A stretch of 64,000 bases of DNA from Roseovarius salinarum (GCF_002834145.1 NZ_PHNT01000001.1:199303-263302), one strand, 5' to 3'; positions 16,030 to 25,153 are shown, counted from the first letter of the stretch. Numbers and translations: made by a program. The notes: generated by a model from the sequence alone, not told the origin.

Positions 16030-17882
16030 TTCTTCGTCTTCTCGTCTGCCGTCTTTCGCTGGAAGCTGGCCTTGATGTTGCCGAAGACGTCCGGCTTGTA
16101 GCCCTGGCTGCGCATGATCGCGTACTGCTGCAGGAACGTCAGCATGTTGTTCGCGATCCAGTAGAGCACCAGCCCGCTGGCGAAGTTCCCGAGGATGAAC
16201 ATGAAGACCCAGGGCATCCAGGCAAAGATCATCGCCTGCGTCGGATCGGTGGGCGAGGGGTTCAGCTTTTGTTGCAGCCACATCGACACGCCGAGAAGGA
16301 TCGGCAGGACACCCAGAGAAACGATCCCCAGGATCGACCCGGGATCGGGCACGCCCCACGGCATCAGGCCGAAAAGGTTGAGGATCGACGACGGGTCGGG
16401 GGCCGACAGGTCGCGGATCCAGCCGATCCAGGGCGCGTGGCGCAACTCCAGGGTGACGAAGATCACCTTGTAGAGCGAGAAGAAGATCGGGATCTGAAGC
16501 AGGATCGGCAGGCAGCCGGAAGCCGGGTTGACCTTTTCGCGCTTGTAGAGCTCCATCATCTCTTTCTGGAGCTTCTGCTTGTCGTCGCCGGCGGCCTCCT
16601 TGATCTGCTCCATCTGCGGCTGGAGTTCCTTCATCTTGGCCATCGACGAATACGACTTGTAGGACAGCGGCAACAGGATGATCTTGATCAGCAGCGTCAG
16701 CCCGATGATCGCCCAGCCCATCGAGCCCGCGATGCCCAGCCCGTTGAGCGTGACGTTGAGCCAGTGCAGTACCGCGAAGATCGGCTTGGTCAGGAAGAAG
16801 AACCAGCCCCAGTCTATCGAATCCAGGAAGCGGACGACGCCGTCATCGTTCTGGTATTCGCGGATCGTGTCCCATTCCTTGGCGCCGGCGAACAGCCGGG
16901 TCCGGGTCTCGACCGACTCGCCCGGGCCGACGGTGCGCGTGGGCATCACCGTCTCGGTCTGGTAGATCTCGCGCCGCGGGTCGAACTTGGCGACCGACTT
17001 GAAGGACTTGCCCTGCTCCGGGATGAGCGTGGTCATCCAGAAGTGATCCGTGAAGCCGGTCCAGCCGTTTTCCGCCACGCGCGTCACCTCGGCGCGGGCG
17101 CCCTCGGCCGGGTTCATCTCGAAATCGGCCATGTCGGAATAGCCGGTTTCGGTCAGTTCGCCATCGCTCATGGCGATGAGACCTTCGTGGAGGATGAAGA
17201 AGTTCTTCAGGTCGGGCGGTTCGCCGTGGCGGGCAAGAATACCGTACGGCGCGAGCGCGGCCGGATTGTCGCCCGTGTTCTCCACGGATTGCGTGACGGT
17301 GAACATGTAGTCCTCGTCAACCGCGAACTCGCGTCGGAAAACAAGGCCGGCGCCGTTGTCCCACACCAGCGTCACCGGGCTTTCCGGGGTGAGCGGCCCG
17401 CCGTCCTCGACCTGCCAGACGGTATTGGCGCCCGGAACGGTATCCAGCGTCAACCCGGCACCGGGCGCCCAGCCGAACAGGGCGTAATACGGGTTGGCGG
17501 TGCCGATGGGCGAAAGCAGGTCGACGATGTCGGAATCGGATTTCAGCGTCTCGCGGTAATTCTTGAGAGACAGCTGGTCGATGCGCCCGCCCTTGAGCGA
17601 GATCCCCCCCTTCAGGCTTGCAGTGTCGATCTCGACACGCGGCGCGTCCTCTTTCAGCGTCTCGGCGGCCTCGGGCGCGGCCCCCTCGGCGTCCTCGGGC
17701 GGGGCGGCCACGGGGCCGGGCGCGGTGGCGGTATCGTCCGCCGTGGTGCTTTCACCCGCCGAGGTTCCATCCGGCGCGCGCGCGGTTTCCGGCTCGGGCG
17801 GGGGAAAGAGCACGAACCAGATCAGGATCACGAGGAAACTGAGCGCAGTCGCCAGGATGAGGTTCTTGTTCTGATCGTCCAT
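16026..17882 (-). CDS. yidC: Membrane protein insertase YidC
   Basis: 618 residues, long-form Gram-negative YidC. TM1 is at about residues 7-25 after MDDQNKN; an Ala/Glu-rich linker (30-75) precedes the beta-sandwich periplasmic P1 domain (to about 350); the five-helix insertase core follows, with a cytoplasmic helical hairpin (KMKELQPQMEQIKE) and the hydrophilic groove region. YidC inserts and folds inner-membrane proteins, alone or with SecYEG. ATG 17882 (MDDQ) is preferred to a 10-codon extension. It belongs to the rpmH-rnpA-yidD-yidC group, but here ttcA and an EAL gene separate it from yidD. Confidence 0.96.
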   Translation of the reverse strand: MDDQNKNLILATALSFLVILIWFVLFPPPEPETARAPDGTSAGESTTADDTATAPGPVAAPPEDAEGAAPEAAETLKEDAPRVEIDTASLKGGISLKGGRIDQLSLKNYRETLKSDSDIVDLLSPIGTANPYYALFGWAPGAGLTLDTVPGANTVWQVEDGGPLTPESPVTLVWDNGAGLVFRREFAVDEDYMFTVTQSVENTGDNPAALAPYGILARHGEPPDLKNFFILHEGLIAMSDGELTETGYSDMADFEMNPAEGARAEVTRVAENGWTGFTDHFWMTTLIPEQGKSFKSVAKFDPRREIYQTETVMPTRTVGPGESVETRTRLFAGAKEWDTIREYQNDDGVVRFLDSIDWGWFFFLTKPIFAVLHWLNVTLNGLGIAGSMGWAIIGLTLLIKIILLPLSYKSYSSMAKMKELQPQMEQIKEAAGDDKQKLQKEMMELYKREKVNPASGCLPILLQIPIFFSLYKVIFVTLELRHAPWIGWIRDLSAPDPSSILNLFGLMPWGVPDPGSILGIVSLGVLPILLGVSMWLQQKLNPSPTDPTQAMIFAWMPWVFMFILGNFASGLVLYWIANNMLTFLQQYAIMRSQGYKPDVFGNIKASFQRKTADEKTKK

Positions 17883-17993
17883 CGCGGAAGGCCACCGGTG
17901 TTTGTGTTTCACGGGCCTTCAACAGAGTGCGGCTCCAAAGGTCAAGTGTGGAATGCGCGTGCCGGGTCGGGTGGCAGGACATGTCACTCCGGC

Positions 17994-19532
17994 TCAGCGG
18001 GCGTCCCGGCCGATCCGGGGTGGCGCCGAGATCGTGGCGTCATGGGCCCTTATCCAGTCGGCGGTCTGGTCGGCGGGCATGGGCCGGGCGATTCCGAAAC
18101 CCTGTACGTGGCCGCAGCCCAGTTGGGCCAGCATGGCGTGTTCCCCGGCCGTTTCCACCCCTTCGGCAAGCGTGTCGAGCCCGAGGCGTTCGGCCATGAC
18201 CAGGATGGCCGAGACCATGCGCTGCTGTTCGCCGTCGCGGTCGACCTTCATCACGAAAGAGCGGTCGATCTTGAGGCGCTGCACCGCGAACCGCCGGATC
18301 GCGGAGATCGAGGAATGCCCGGTCCCGAAATCGTCGAGGTCGATGCCGCACCCCAGCCGGGCCAGCCCGGCGATGTTGCGCGCGACCACGTCGTCGGGCG
18401 AGGTGGCGACCACGGTTTCGAGGATCTCCACCGCCAGCCGCCCGGGGGCGAGGTCGAACCTGTCGAGTTCCCATTCCACCTTGGTCACAAGCCGCGGGTT
18501 GTGCAGTTCCCCGGCCGCGAGGTTGATTCCCACGCGCGGGATGTCGAACCCCGCGGCATCCCAGTCCTTCAGGGCCTGAAGCGCGTTGAACAGCATGACA
18601 TCCCCCAACCGCTCGAGTCCGCCCGACCGCTCGAGGATGGGCAGGAACGCGGACGGCGCGATCACGCCGCGTTCGGGGTGAACCCAGCGCGCCAGCGCCT
18701 CGAACCCGGTCAGCTGTCCCGTGTCGGTGGAAACCTGCGGCTGAAACCAGGGCTGTATCTGGCCGTTTTCCAGCGCGCGGCCCGCCTCGGTGATCTCGGG
18801 TGGCCCGGCGACGGTCCGCGCTTCGCTGCCGGGGGAAAAGGCCCGCACCGCAGCCGGTGCTTCGTGGCGGGCTGAATCCAGCGCCGTGCTGGCCGCCTCG
18901 ATCAATGCCCGGCCATCGGGGGATGGCAGTTGCCCTGACAGGCAGAAACCCAGCGATACGGATATGTAGAGCGCCGCGCCGTCAAGCGTCACCGGCTCCT
19001 CCGCGGCGGCCTGAAGGCGCCCGCAAAGCGCGAGAGCCGCCCCGAGGTCGAGATGGCGCACCGGCGACAGGGCGATGCCGAAGCGGTGCGTATCGAGCAT
19101 GACGACCGTGTCCGGCGCGCGCAGCACGGATTGGAACCGCGCCAGGAGCCGTTCGGCGACATCGTCGGCGGCGGCCTGTCCGTGCCGGTCGAGCAACGCG
19201 TCGAAATCGTCGATCTCGATCAGGAAGCACCCGGATTTGGACGCGCCGGCGCCATTGTCCGCGGGTCCGGTGTCCAGCGCCCGTTCCAGCAGTTCCTGTG
19301 CCGATACGGGGGCGGGCCGTGACGCGGCGGCCTGCTGGGCGCCAGGGCCCAGGCTGGAAACGGCCAGCAGGGCCGGCAGGCAGAGCGCGACAAGCAGCAA
19401 CAATCCCTCGCCGCCCAACCAAAAGGCCGCAAGCGCCGCGGCGGGCGCGAAGGCCAGCCAATGCGGCCCCTTCAGCGCCGGAACCAGGCGCCGCTGGAGT
19501 ATCATCCGAATGCCCCCGAGGCCCGATTTCAT
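17994..19532 (-). CDS. EAL-domain c-di-GMP phosphodiesterase with degenerate GGDEF
   Basis: 512 residues. Two N-terminal hydrophobic segments (about 20-60) anchor it in the inner membrane with almost no periplasmic loop. A GGDEF-like domain (about 95-235) has lost the catalytic motif (DTHRFG at the expected position) so it probably cannot make c-di-GMP. The EAL domain (about 255-500) keeps the catalytic set: FEALARW, the Glu in EILETVV, LDDFGTGHSS, KIDRSFV and EGVE. It should therefore hydrolyse c-di-GMP, tuned by the inactive GGDEF. ATG 19532 has a GGAAGG ribosome site 7 nt upstream; the longer 15-codon extension does not. It lies 111 bp from yidC and 56 bp from ttcA, within a ribosome/membrane-biogenesis run, an odd place for a c-di-GMP enzyme. 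Confidence 0.9.
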   Translation of the reverse strand: MKSGLGGIRMILQRRLVPALKGPHWLAFAPAAALAAFWLGGEGLLLLVALCLPALLAVSSLGPGAQQAAASRPAPVSAQELLERALDTGPADNGAGASKSGCFLIEIDDFDALLDRHGQAAADDVAERLLARFQSVLRAPDTVVMLDTHRFGIALSPVRHLDLGAALALCGRLQAAAEEPVTLDGAALYISVSLGFCLSGQLPSPDGRALIEAASTALDSARHEAPAAVRAFSPGSEARTVAGPPEITEAGRALENGQIQPWFQPQVSTDTGQLTGFEALARWVHPERGVIAPSAFLPILERSGGLERLGDVMLFNALQALKDWDAAGFDIPRVGINLAAGELHNPRLVTKVEWELDRFDLAPGRLAVEILETVVATSPDDVVARNIAGLARLGCGIDLDDFGTGHSSISAIRRFAVQRLKIDRSFVMKVDRDGEQQRMVSAILVMAERLGLDTLAEGVETAGEHAMLAQLGCGHVQGFGIARPMPADQTADWIRAHDATISAPPRIGRDAR

Positions 19533-19588
19533 AGCCAGCCCTTCCAGTGGTTCGCCGGAAAGGCTAGTGCCGGGCATTCAACACGCGC

Positions 19589-20461
19589 TTAATGCGACTC
19601 CGAAGCCGTGCCCGGATTTTCCTCGAATTTTCCCGATTGACGCACGAGACCGGCAAAATCGAACAGTGCCGGATCCAGAAGGTGCGAGGGCCGGGCATTC
19701 ATCAGCGCACGGAACATGACCTGCCGCCGGCCGGGGCTGTTGGCCTCCCAGCCATCGAGGATCGCCTTGACCTGCTGGCGTTGCAGCCCGTCCTGGCTGC
19801 CACACAGGTCGCAGGGAATGATCGGGTAATCCATCGCGCGGGCGAACCTCTCGCAGTCGGCCTCGGCGACGTGGGCAAGCGGACGGTAGACGAAGAGGTC
19901 GCCCTCCTCGTTGACCAGCTTGGGCGGCATGGTGGCAAGCCGCCCACCGTGGAAGAGGTTCATGAAGAAGGTTTCCAGGATGTCGTCGCGGTGATGGCCC
20001 AGCACGACGGCCGAACACCCCTCCTCGCGCGCGATACGGTAGAGGTGCCCGCGCCGCAGGCGCGAACACAGCGCACAGTAGGTGCGGCCTTCGGGGATCT
20101 TGTCCGTGACGACGGAATAGGTGTCCTGGTACTCGATCCGGTGCGGCACGCCCATGCGCTTTAGGAATTCGGGCAGAACGGTCGCGGGAAATCCCGGTTG
20201 CCCCTGGTCGAGGTTGCAGGCCAGCAGCTCCACCGGCAGCAGGCCGCGCCACTGCAACTCGTGCAGCACGGCCAGCATGGTGTAGCTGTCCTTGCCGCCC
20301 GACAGGCAGACAAGCCACCGCGCGCCCTTTTCGACCATGGCGTAGCTTTCCACGGCCTCGCGAACGTTCTGCACTATGCGCTTGCGCAGCTTCTTGAACT
20401 CGGTGGTCCGGGGCGCGCCGGCCAGCAGCGCGTGGATCTCGTCGGTTTCGTCGAACATCAT
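19589..20461 (-). CDS. ttcA: tRNA 2-thiocytidine biosynthesis protein TtcA
   Basis: 290 residues. The PP-loop motif [12 protein letters not shown] (52-63) binds ATP; two Cys pairs, [10 protein letters not shown] and CDLCGSQ, with a nearby Cys set hold the iron-sulfur cluster required for thiolation; [16 protein letters not shown] is the second ATP signature. TtcA puts sulfur on C32 of tRNAs such as tRNA-Arg(ICG), which fits the presence of tRNA-Arg(ACG) elsewhere in the window. A tandem ATG at 20461/20458 is the most likely start; a long upstream open frame crossing yidD is rejected. Located between yidD and the EAL gene. Confidence 0.94.
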   Translation of the reverse strand: MMFDETDEIHALLAGAPRTTEFKKLRKRIVQNVREAVESYAMVEKGARWLVCLSGGKDSYTMLAVLHELQWRGLLPVELLACNLDQGQPGFPATVLPEFLKRMGVPHRIEYQDTYSVVTDKIPEGRTYCALCSRLRRGHLYRIAREEGCSAVVLGHHRDDILETFFMNLFHGGRLATMPPKLVNEEGDLFVYRPLAHVAEADCERFARAMDYPIIPCDLCGSQDGLQRQQVKAILDGWEANSPGRRQVMFRALMNARPSHLLDPALFDFAGLVRQSGKFEENPGTASESH

Positions 20462-20505
20462 GCGCGCTATCGCAGATTCCGCCCCGGCGGGGAAGGGCAA
20501 AGCGG

Positions 20506-20739
20506 TCACGGATCGTCGCGATCGGGCACCGGGTCGTGGCCGCAGCCGCCCCAGGGGTTGCAGCGCAGGATGCGTCGCAGCGCGAGCCAGCCCCCCTTGA
20601 CGGCGCCGTGCTTTTCCAGGGCCTCTAGCGCATAGGCGCTGCAGGTGGGGTAATAGCGGCAGTTGTGCCCCACCCAGGGCGACAGGACCAGGCGGTAGGC
20701 GCGCACCGGAAGGGCAAGGACGCGGGCAAGCGGCGTCAT
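20506..20739 (-). CDS. yidD: Membrane protein insertion efficiency factor YidD
   Basis: 77 residues, the normal size. It shows the family core [22 protein letters not shown], abbreviated here as [11 protein letters not shown], followed by [10 protein letters not shown] and the closing [12 protein letters not shown], with four conserved cysteines. An amphipathic N-terminal helix attaches it to the inner membrane, where it assists YidC. The start overlaps the rnpA stop (ATGA), the classical rnpA-yidD coupling. ttcA rather than yidC follows in this genome. Confidence 0.95.
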   Translation of the reverse strand: MTPLARVLALPVRAYRLVLSPWVGHNCRYYPTCSAYALEALEKHGAVKGGWLALRRILRCNPWGGCGHDPVPDRDDP

Positions 20740-21143
20740 TCCCGCCCCCCGTGCAGCTTCTCCAGCGCCTGTTCCAGGTCGCGCTTGAGCTTGTCGAACG
20801 GCCGCTCGGCGGTGGCGCCGGCGCGGCCGACAAGAACGTAGTCCCAGCCCGCGCGGCCGTGGCGGGGCAGCACCTCGCGGGCGGCGGCGCGCAGGCGGCG
20901 CTTGGCGCGGTTGCGCGCCACGGCATTGCCGACCTTGCGTGAACAGGTGAAACCGACGCGGATGCCGGCCCCGTCCTCCTGCGGTCGCCTGCGCCTGGCC
21001 TGCACCATCATCGACGGCGTGCCCTGCTTGCGTGCGCGGGCAGCCTGCAAAAAATCGCGGCGGGTCTTGAGGGTCGTCAGACACGACGAAACCGCCGGGG
21101 CGTGGTTCCCCGCTGCGGTGTCGGGGGCCTCCGGCGGCGTCAT
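20736..21143 (-). CDS. rnpA: Ribonuclease P protein component
   Basis: 135 residues from ATG 21143. The core has [28 protein letters not shown] (the RNR signature that binds RNase P RNA) and VLVGRAG. It has a 20-residue variable N-terminal tail, as usual. The subunit supports the M1 RNA ribozyme in maturing tRNA 5-prime ends. A TTG at 21155 would add four residues but is unlikely. It lies 22 bp after rpmH and overlaps yidD. The RNase P RNA gene itself is not in the window. Confidence 0.94.
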   Translation of the reverse strand: MTPPEAPDTAAGNHAPAVSSCLTTLKTRRDFLQAARARKQGTPSMMVQARRRRPQEDGAGIRVGFTCSRKVGNAVARNRAKRRLRAAAREVLPRHGRAGWDYVLVGRAGATAERPFDKLKRDLEQALEKLHGGRE

Positions 21144-21165
21144 CTGTCCGATCAAGGCTGGCGCG

Positions 21166-21300
21166 TCAGGCGCTCAGTGTCTTGCGACCGCGCGCGCGGC
21201 GCGCGTTCAGAACCTTGCGGCCGCCCTTGGTGGCCATGCGCGCCCGGAAGCCGTGGCGGCGCTTGCGGACCAGGTTCGAGGGTTGAAAGGTGCGTTTCAT
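21166..21300 (-). CDS. rpmH: Large ribosomal subunit protein bL34
   Basis: 44 residues, very basic, reading [15 protein letters not shown] at the start, [15 protein letters not shown] in the middle and RGRKTLSA at the end, which is essentially the universal bL34 sequence. Too short to be prominent in ORF lists. It binds 23S rRNA domain I. It heads the minus-strand run rpmH-rnpA-yidD, with a good promoter 84-112 bp upstream of the ATG. Confidence 0.98.
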   Translation of the reverse strand: MKRTFQPSNLVRKRRHGFRARMATKGGRKVLNARRARGRKTLSA

Positions 21301-21383
21301 CGCTCCGACTCCGGTTCTTGCGGGTGACGCACGTCCGCTGGATGCGGGAATCGTGCCAACGCCCGGGAATGTTCGAAGCCCGG

Positions 21384-21412
21384 TCTATAGGCGCGCGCGC
21401 CGCGCAAGTCAA
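21384..21412 (-). promoter_or_regulatory. Near-consensus sigma70-type promoter for rpmH operon
   Basis: On the minus strand TTGACT (21412-21407), a 17-bp spacer and TATAGA (21389-21384) stand upstream of rpmH. The spacer is a GC alternating run including the perfect palindrome GGCGCGCGCGCC (21390-21401). Spacing is optimal and both hexamers are strong for this GC-rich genome. Confidence 0.75.
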
Positions 21413-21592
21413 ACCCGCGCCGGGCGTTTTGCAACAAATTTCCTTCCCACGGCCGGCCGGCATGTTACAGACTGCGGTGATGCGGCGCGGGTCATCACGG
21501 AAACCGTCACCGGCCATCAATCGCGCGTGAAGCACCTAGGCAAAGGGATGCCGGCCACGCATCTTGCGGTCAAACGCAATGGAGGCAGGCCA

Positions 21593-22324
21593 ATGGACGA
21601 CGTTTCCCGATGGAACAAGAGCATGTTTGTGCGACACGCGCCGCTGGCAATCATCATCCTTTTCGCGGTCGTGGGGTTTTTCACCCTGCGCGATTACATA
21701 ACCTTCGACACGCTGCAGCAGCACCGCGAGGCGCTGCTGGATTTCCGTGACGCGAACTACGCAGTCATGGCGGCGGCCTTCGTGGCCACCTACTTCGTCA
21801 TCGTGGCCTTTTCGCTGCCCGGCGCGGCCGTGGCCTCGGTCACCGGCGGCTTCCTGTTCGGGCTTGCCGTGGGCACGGTCTACAACGTGATCGGGGCGTC
21901 GCTCGGGGCATTCGCGATCTTCCTCGCGGCACGCTGGGGGCTGGGCCGGACGCTGGCGGCGCGGCTGGAGGCATCGGAGGGCACGCTCAAGCGGGTGCGC
22001 CAGGGCCTGCGCGAGCACGAGATCAGCGTCCTGTTCCTGCTGCGGCTCGTGCCCGCGGTGCCGTTCTTCGCCGCAAACCTGCTGCCCGCGTTGGTGGGGG
22101 TGAAATTCGTCAACTTCGCCATCACCACCGTGTTGGGCATCATTCCCGGCGCGATCGTCTTCACATGGATCGGCGTGGGCGTGGGAGAGGTCTTCGACCG
22201 CGGCGGGAAACCGGACATGTCGCTGTTGTGGGAGCCGCAGATCATCGGCCCGCTGCTGGGTCTGGCGGCACTGGCGGCGCTGCCGATCGTCATCAAGACG
22301 ATCCGTGGCCGCAAGGATATCTGA
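21593..22324 (+). CDS. TVP38/TMEM64 (VTT, DedA-superfamily) membrane protein
   Basis: 243 residues with about six hydrophobic segments. The VTT core is visible as FSLPGAAVASVTGGFLFG, a helix pair with FAIFLAARWGLGR, and LLRLVPAVPFFAANLLPAL, the re-entrant region with conserved Arg and Pro residues. DedA/VTT proteins move lipids or their carriers across membranes, but a transported substrate is not known for this branch. ATG 21593 follows a GGAGG site at 8 nt spacing; upstream extensions are rejected. Two bases after its stop the flavoprotein begins. Fusions of these two domains are known in other proteobacteria from memory, so the pair probably works together. Confidence 0.88.
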   Translation: MDDVSRWNKSMFVRHAPLAIIILFAVVGFFTLRDYITFDTLQQHREALLDFRDANYAVMAAAFVATYFVIVAFSLPGAAVASVTGGFLFGLAVGTVYNVIGASLGAFAIFLAARWGLGRTLAARLEASEGTLKRVRQGLREHEISVLFLLRLVPAVPFFAANLLPALVGVKFVNFAITTVLGIIPGAIVFTWIGVGVGEVFDRGGKPDMSLLWEPQIIGPLLGLAALAALPIVIKTIRGRKDI

Positions 22325-22326
22325 CC

Positions 22327-23745
22327 ATGTCGCGCATCCGAACCGATCTGCTGGTCATCGGCGCGGGCTCGGGCGGGTTGTCCGTCGCCGCGGGCGCCGC
22401 CCAGATGGGCGCCGATGTCACCCTGCTGGAGGGCGGCAAGATGGGCGGCGATTGCCTCAACCATGGTTGCGTGCCCTCGAAGGCGCTTCTGGCCAGCGGC
22501 AAGGCGGCGCATGCCCTTGGCGCGGGAGAGGTCTACGGCATCGGCCGGGCCGTGCCGCAGGTGGATTACGCGGCCGCCCAGGCGCACGTCGCCGGGGTCA
22601 TCGCCCAGATCGCGCCGCACGACAGCCAGGACCGCTTCGAAGGGCTGGGCGTGCGGGTGATCCGCGCGTGGGGTCGCTTCACCGGCCCGCGCGAAGTGGA
22701 GGCCGGAGGGCACGTGATCGTGGCGCGGCGCGTCGTGATCGCCGCGGGCTCGTCGCCGATGGTGCCGCCGATTCCGGGGCTGGGCGACGTGCCCTACCTG
22801 ACCAACGAGACGATCTTCGACCTGCGCGAGCGGCCCGAACACCTGCTTGTCGTGGGCGGCGGGCCGATCGGTGTCGAGATGGCGCAGGCGCACAGACGTC
22901 TCGGCTGCCGCGTCACGGTGATCGAGGGCAAGCGCGCGCTGCCCGCGGACGACCCCGAAACCGCCGCCGTCGCGCTGGACCGTCTGCGCGCCGAGGGCGT
23001 CGAGATCGCCGAAGACGCGATGGTGTCCCGGGTCGGCGGCACCGCGGGCGAGATCGAGGTGGCCACGGAGGATGGCCGCCGCTTCACCGGCACGCATCTG
23101 CTGCTCGCCGCGGGGCGCCAACCCAACATTGACGGGTTGAACCTGCCGGGCGCAGGGATCGAGACGACACGCGCGGGCATCAGGGTGGACGCCCGCCTGC
23201 GCACCACGAACCGGCGGGTCTATGCCATCGGCGACGTGACGGGCGGTCTGCAATTCACCCATGTCGCGGGCTATCAAGCGGGGGTGGTGATCCGCTCGGC
23301 GCTGTTCGGCCTGCCCGCCAGGGCCGGAACCGCGCACATCCCCTGGGTGACCTACACCGAACCGGAGCTCGCGCAGGTTGGTCTGACCGAGGCGCAGGCG
23401 CGCGCCGCGCACGGCGACCGGCTGGAGGTCGTGCGGTTTCCCTATGCCGAGACCGACCGCGCCGTGGCGGAGCGAAAGACGGAGGGCCTCATCAAGGTCA
23501 TGGTGCGGCGCGGCCGGCCCGTGGGCGTGTCGGTCGTCGGCGCGCAGGCCGGCGAGATCGCGAACCTCTGGGCCCTGGTGCTGGCCAACGGGCTGAAGAT
23601 GAAACACGTGGCCGCCATGGTCTCGCCCTACCCGACGCTGGGCGAGATCAGCAAGCGGGCGGCGGGGGCCTATTTCTCGCCGAGGTTGTTTGATAGTAAA
23701 CTGGTCAGAAGGGTCGTCAGGCTGGTGCAACGCTGGCTTCCCTGA
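22327..23745 (+). CDS. Mercuric reductase/lipoamide dehydrogenase-like FAD oxidoreductase
   Basis: 472 residues. FAD-binding GAGSGG (12-17), redox-active pair GGDCLNHGCVPSK (Cys43, Cys48), a second Rossmann motif VVGGGPIGVEMA for NAD(P)H, YAIGDVTGG for the second FAD contact, and a C-terminal dimerisation domain. The C-terminal HxHPT catalytic motif of lipoamide dehydrogenase is replaced by PYPTLGE, so the acid-base His is a Tyr, as in MerA. No MerA heavy-metal domain or C-terminal Cys pair is present, so it should not be called mercuric reductase. Substrate unknown. Starts two bases after the TVP38 gene and is probably translationally linked. Its frame overlaps no other real gene. Confidence 0.88.
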   Translation: MSRIRTDLLVIGAGSGGLSVAAGAAQMGADVTLLEGGKMGGDCLNHGCVPSKALLASGKAAHALGAGEVYGIGRAVPQVDYAAAQAHVAGVIAQIAPHDSQDRFEGLGVRVIRAWGRFTGPREVEAGGHVIVARRVVIAAGSSPMVPPIPGLGDVPYLTNETIFDLRERPEHLLVVGGGPIGVEMAQAHRRLGCRVTVIEGKRALPADDPETAAVALDRLRAEGVEIAEDAMVSRVGGTAGEIEVATEDGRRFTGTHLLLAAGRQPNIDGLNLPGAGIETTRAGIRVDARLRTTNRRVYAIGDVTGGLQFTHVAGYQAGVVIRSALFGLPARAGTAHIPWVTYTEPELAQVGLTEAQARAAHGDRLEVVRFPYAETDRAVAERKTEGLIKVMVRRGRPVGVSVVGAQAGEIANLWALVLANGLKMKHVAAMVSPYPTLGEISKRAAGAYFSPRLFDSKLVRRVVRLVQRWLP

Positions 23746-23761
23746 AGGGATCGACACGGGC

Positions 23762-25153
23762 ATGATGAACTCACTTTCCGGGCGCTTCCTCATACTCACC
23801 GCCGTCTTCGTGATGCTGGCCGAGGTGCTGATCTTCGTGCCCTCGGTGGCGCGTTACCGCGAGGACTTCCTGTTGTCGCGGCTGGAACGCGCGCAGATCG
23901 CATCGCTCGCGCTGCTTGCCGACGACATGATCGACGAGGAGCTCGAGGAGGAACTGCTGCGCAACGCCGGCGTCTTCAACGTCGTGCTGCGCCGCGACAC
24001 CGCGCGGCAGCTGATCCTGTCCTCGCCCGTGCCGGGGCCGGTTGCCGCGTCCTTCGACCTGCGCGACGCATCTGCCATCCAACTGATCGGCGATGCCATG
24101 CGCCGCCTGGCCGATCCCGAGCCCGGGGTGATCCGGGTGATCGGTGAGCCGGTACGCGAAGCCGGCCTTCTGATCGAGGTCACGATGGAGACGCAGGCGC
24201 TGCGCGCCGCCATGATCGATTACGGTCTGCGCATCCTGATGTTGTCCCTGGTCATCTCGGTCATCACCGCCGGGCTGCTGTTCCTTGCCGTCCGGCGGTT
24301 CCTCGTGCGGCCCATTAAGCGCGTGGTCAGCCACATGCAGGCCTATGCCGCCGCACCCGAGGATGCGAACCGCATCATCGAGCCCGGCGCCGGCGTGACC
24401 GAGCTGCGCGAGGCGGAAGAGACGCTCAAGACCATGCAGACGCAGCTGACCACCGCGTTGCGGCAAAAGGAGCGGCTGGCCCAACTGGGCGGGGCCGTGG
24501 CCAAGATCAGCCACGACCTGCGCAACATCCTCAACAGCGCGCAGTTGTTCACCGACCGCATCGAGATGAGCGAGGACCCCGGCGTCAAGCGGCTGGCGCC
24601 CAAGCTGGTGAACTCGCTCACGCGCGCCATGCACCTGTGCGAATCCACGCTGGCCTTCGGCAAGGCCGAGGAACCGGCGCCGACGCTCAGCCGGTTCGCG
24701 CTGCAGGACATCGTGGGCGACGTGATCGAAAGCGAACGGTTGTCCGCCGGGGAGGCCGATATCCGCTTCGTCGAGGAGGTGCCGCCGGCGCTTACGGTCC
24801 GCGCGGATTCCGAGCAGCTCTACCGCGTCATCGCGAACCTGGTGCGCAATGCCCGCCAGGCCATCGTGGCGAGCGGGACGCCGGGCGAGATCCGGGTGCG
24901 GGCGCGCGAGGACGAGGCCAACTGGATCATCGAGGTTGCCGACAACGGCCCGGGCCTGCCGGAGAAGGCGCGCGACAACCTGTTCAAACCCTTCGAGGGC
25001 GGCGCCAGCAAGGGCGGCTCCGGGCTGGGCCTGACCATCGCGGCCGAGCTGGTGCGCGGCCACGGCGGGCGTCTGGACCTGGGCCGGACAGGCCCGGATG
25101 GCACGGTCTTCATCGTGACGCTGCCCAAGGGGGAACTCGAAACCGCCGCGTGA
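23762..25153 (+). CDS. HAMP-type sensor histidine kinase without adjacent response regulator
   Basis: 463 residues. TM1 (about 7-27), a short periplasmic sensor (28-155, with an acidic EEELEEELL-like patch), TM2 (about 160-185), HAMP (185-240) and a kinase core. The phospho-acceptor box is KISHDLRNILNSAQL, which lacks the usual Pro after the His-Glu region; N box ANLVRNARQAI, G1 DNGPGLP and G2 GGSGLGL are canonical. Two adjacent ATG codons (23762, 23765) give equivalent starts. It starts 16 bp after the flavoprotein, suggesting a shared transcript with TVP38 and the oxidoreductase. No response regulator is close, so its partner and signal are unknown. Confidence 0.88.
   Translation: MMNSLSGRFLILTAVFVMLAEVLIFVPSVARYREDFLLSRLERAQIASLALLADDMIDEELEEELLRNAGVFNVVLRRDTARQLILSSPVPGPVAASFDLRDASAIQLIGDAMRRLADPEPGVIRVIGEPVREAGLLIEVTMETQALRAAMIDYGLRILMLSLVISVITAGLLFLAVRRFLVRPIKRVVSHMQAYAAAPEDANRIIEPGAGVTELREAEETLKTMQTQLTTALRQKERLAQLGGAVAKISHDLRNILNSAQLFTDRIEMSEDPGVKRLAPKLVNSLTRAMHLCESTLAFGKAEEPAPTLSRFALQDIVGDVIESERLSAGEADIRFVEEVPPALTVRADSEQLYRVIANLVRNARQAIVASGTPGEIRVRAREDEANWIIEVADNGPGLPEKARDNLFKPFEGGASKGGSGLGLTIAAELVRGHGGRLDLGRTGPDGTVFIVTLPKGELETAA

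Noticed and set aside
16269-18875. 868-residue open frame opposite yidC and the EAL gene
   Set aside because: It spans two clearly real genes on the other strand and shows no recognisable domain.
22327-23745. Mercuric reductase
   Set aside because: No MerR/MerT/MerP genes, no N-terminal metal domain and no C-terminal Cys pair; only the Tyr substitution and fold are shared.
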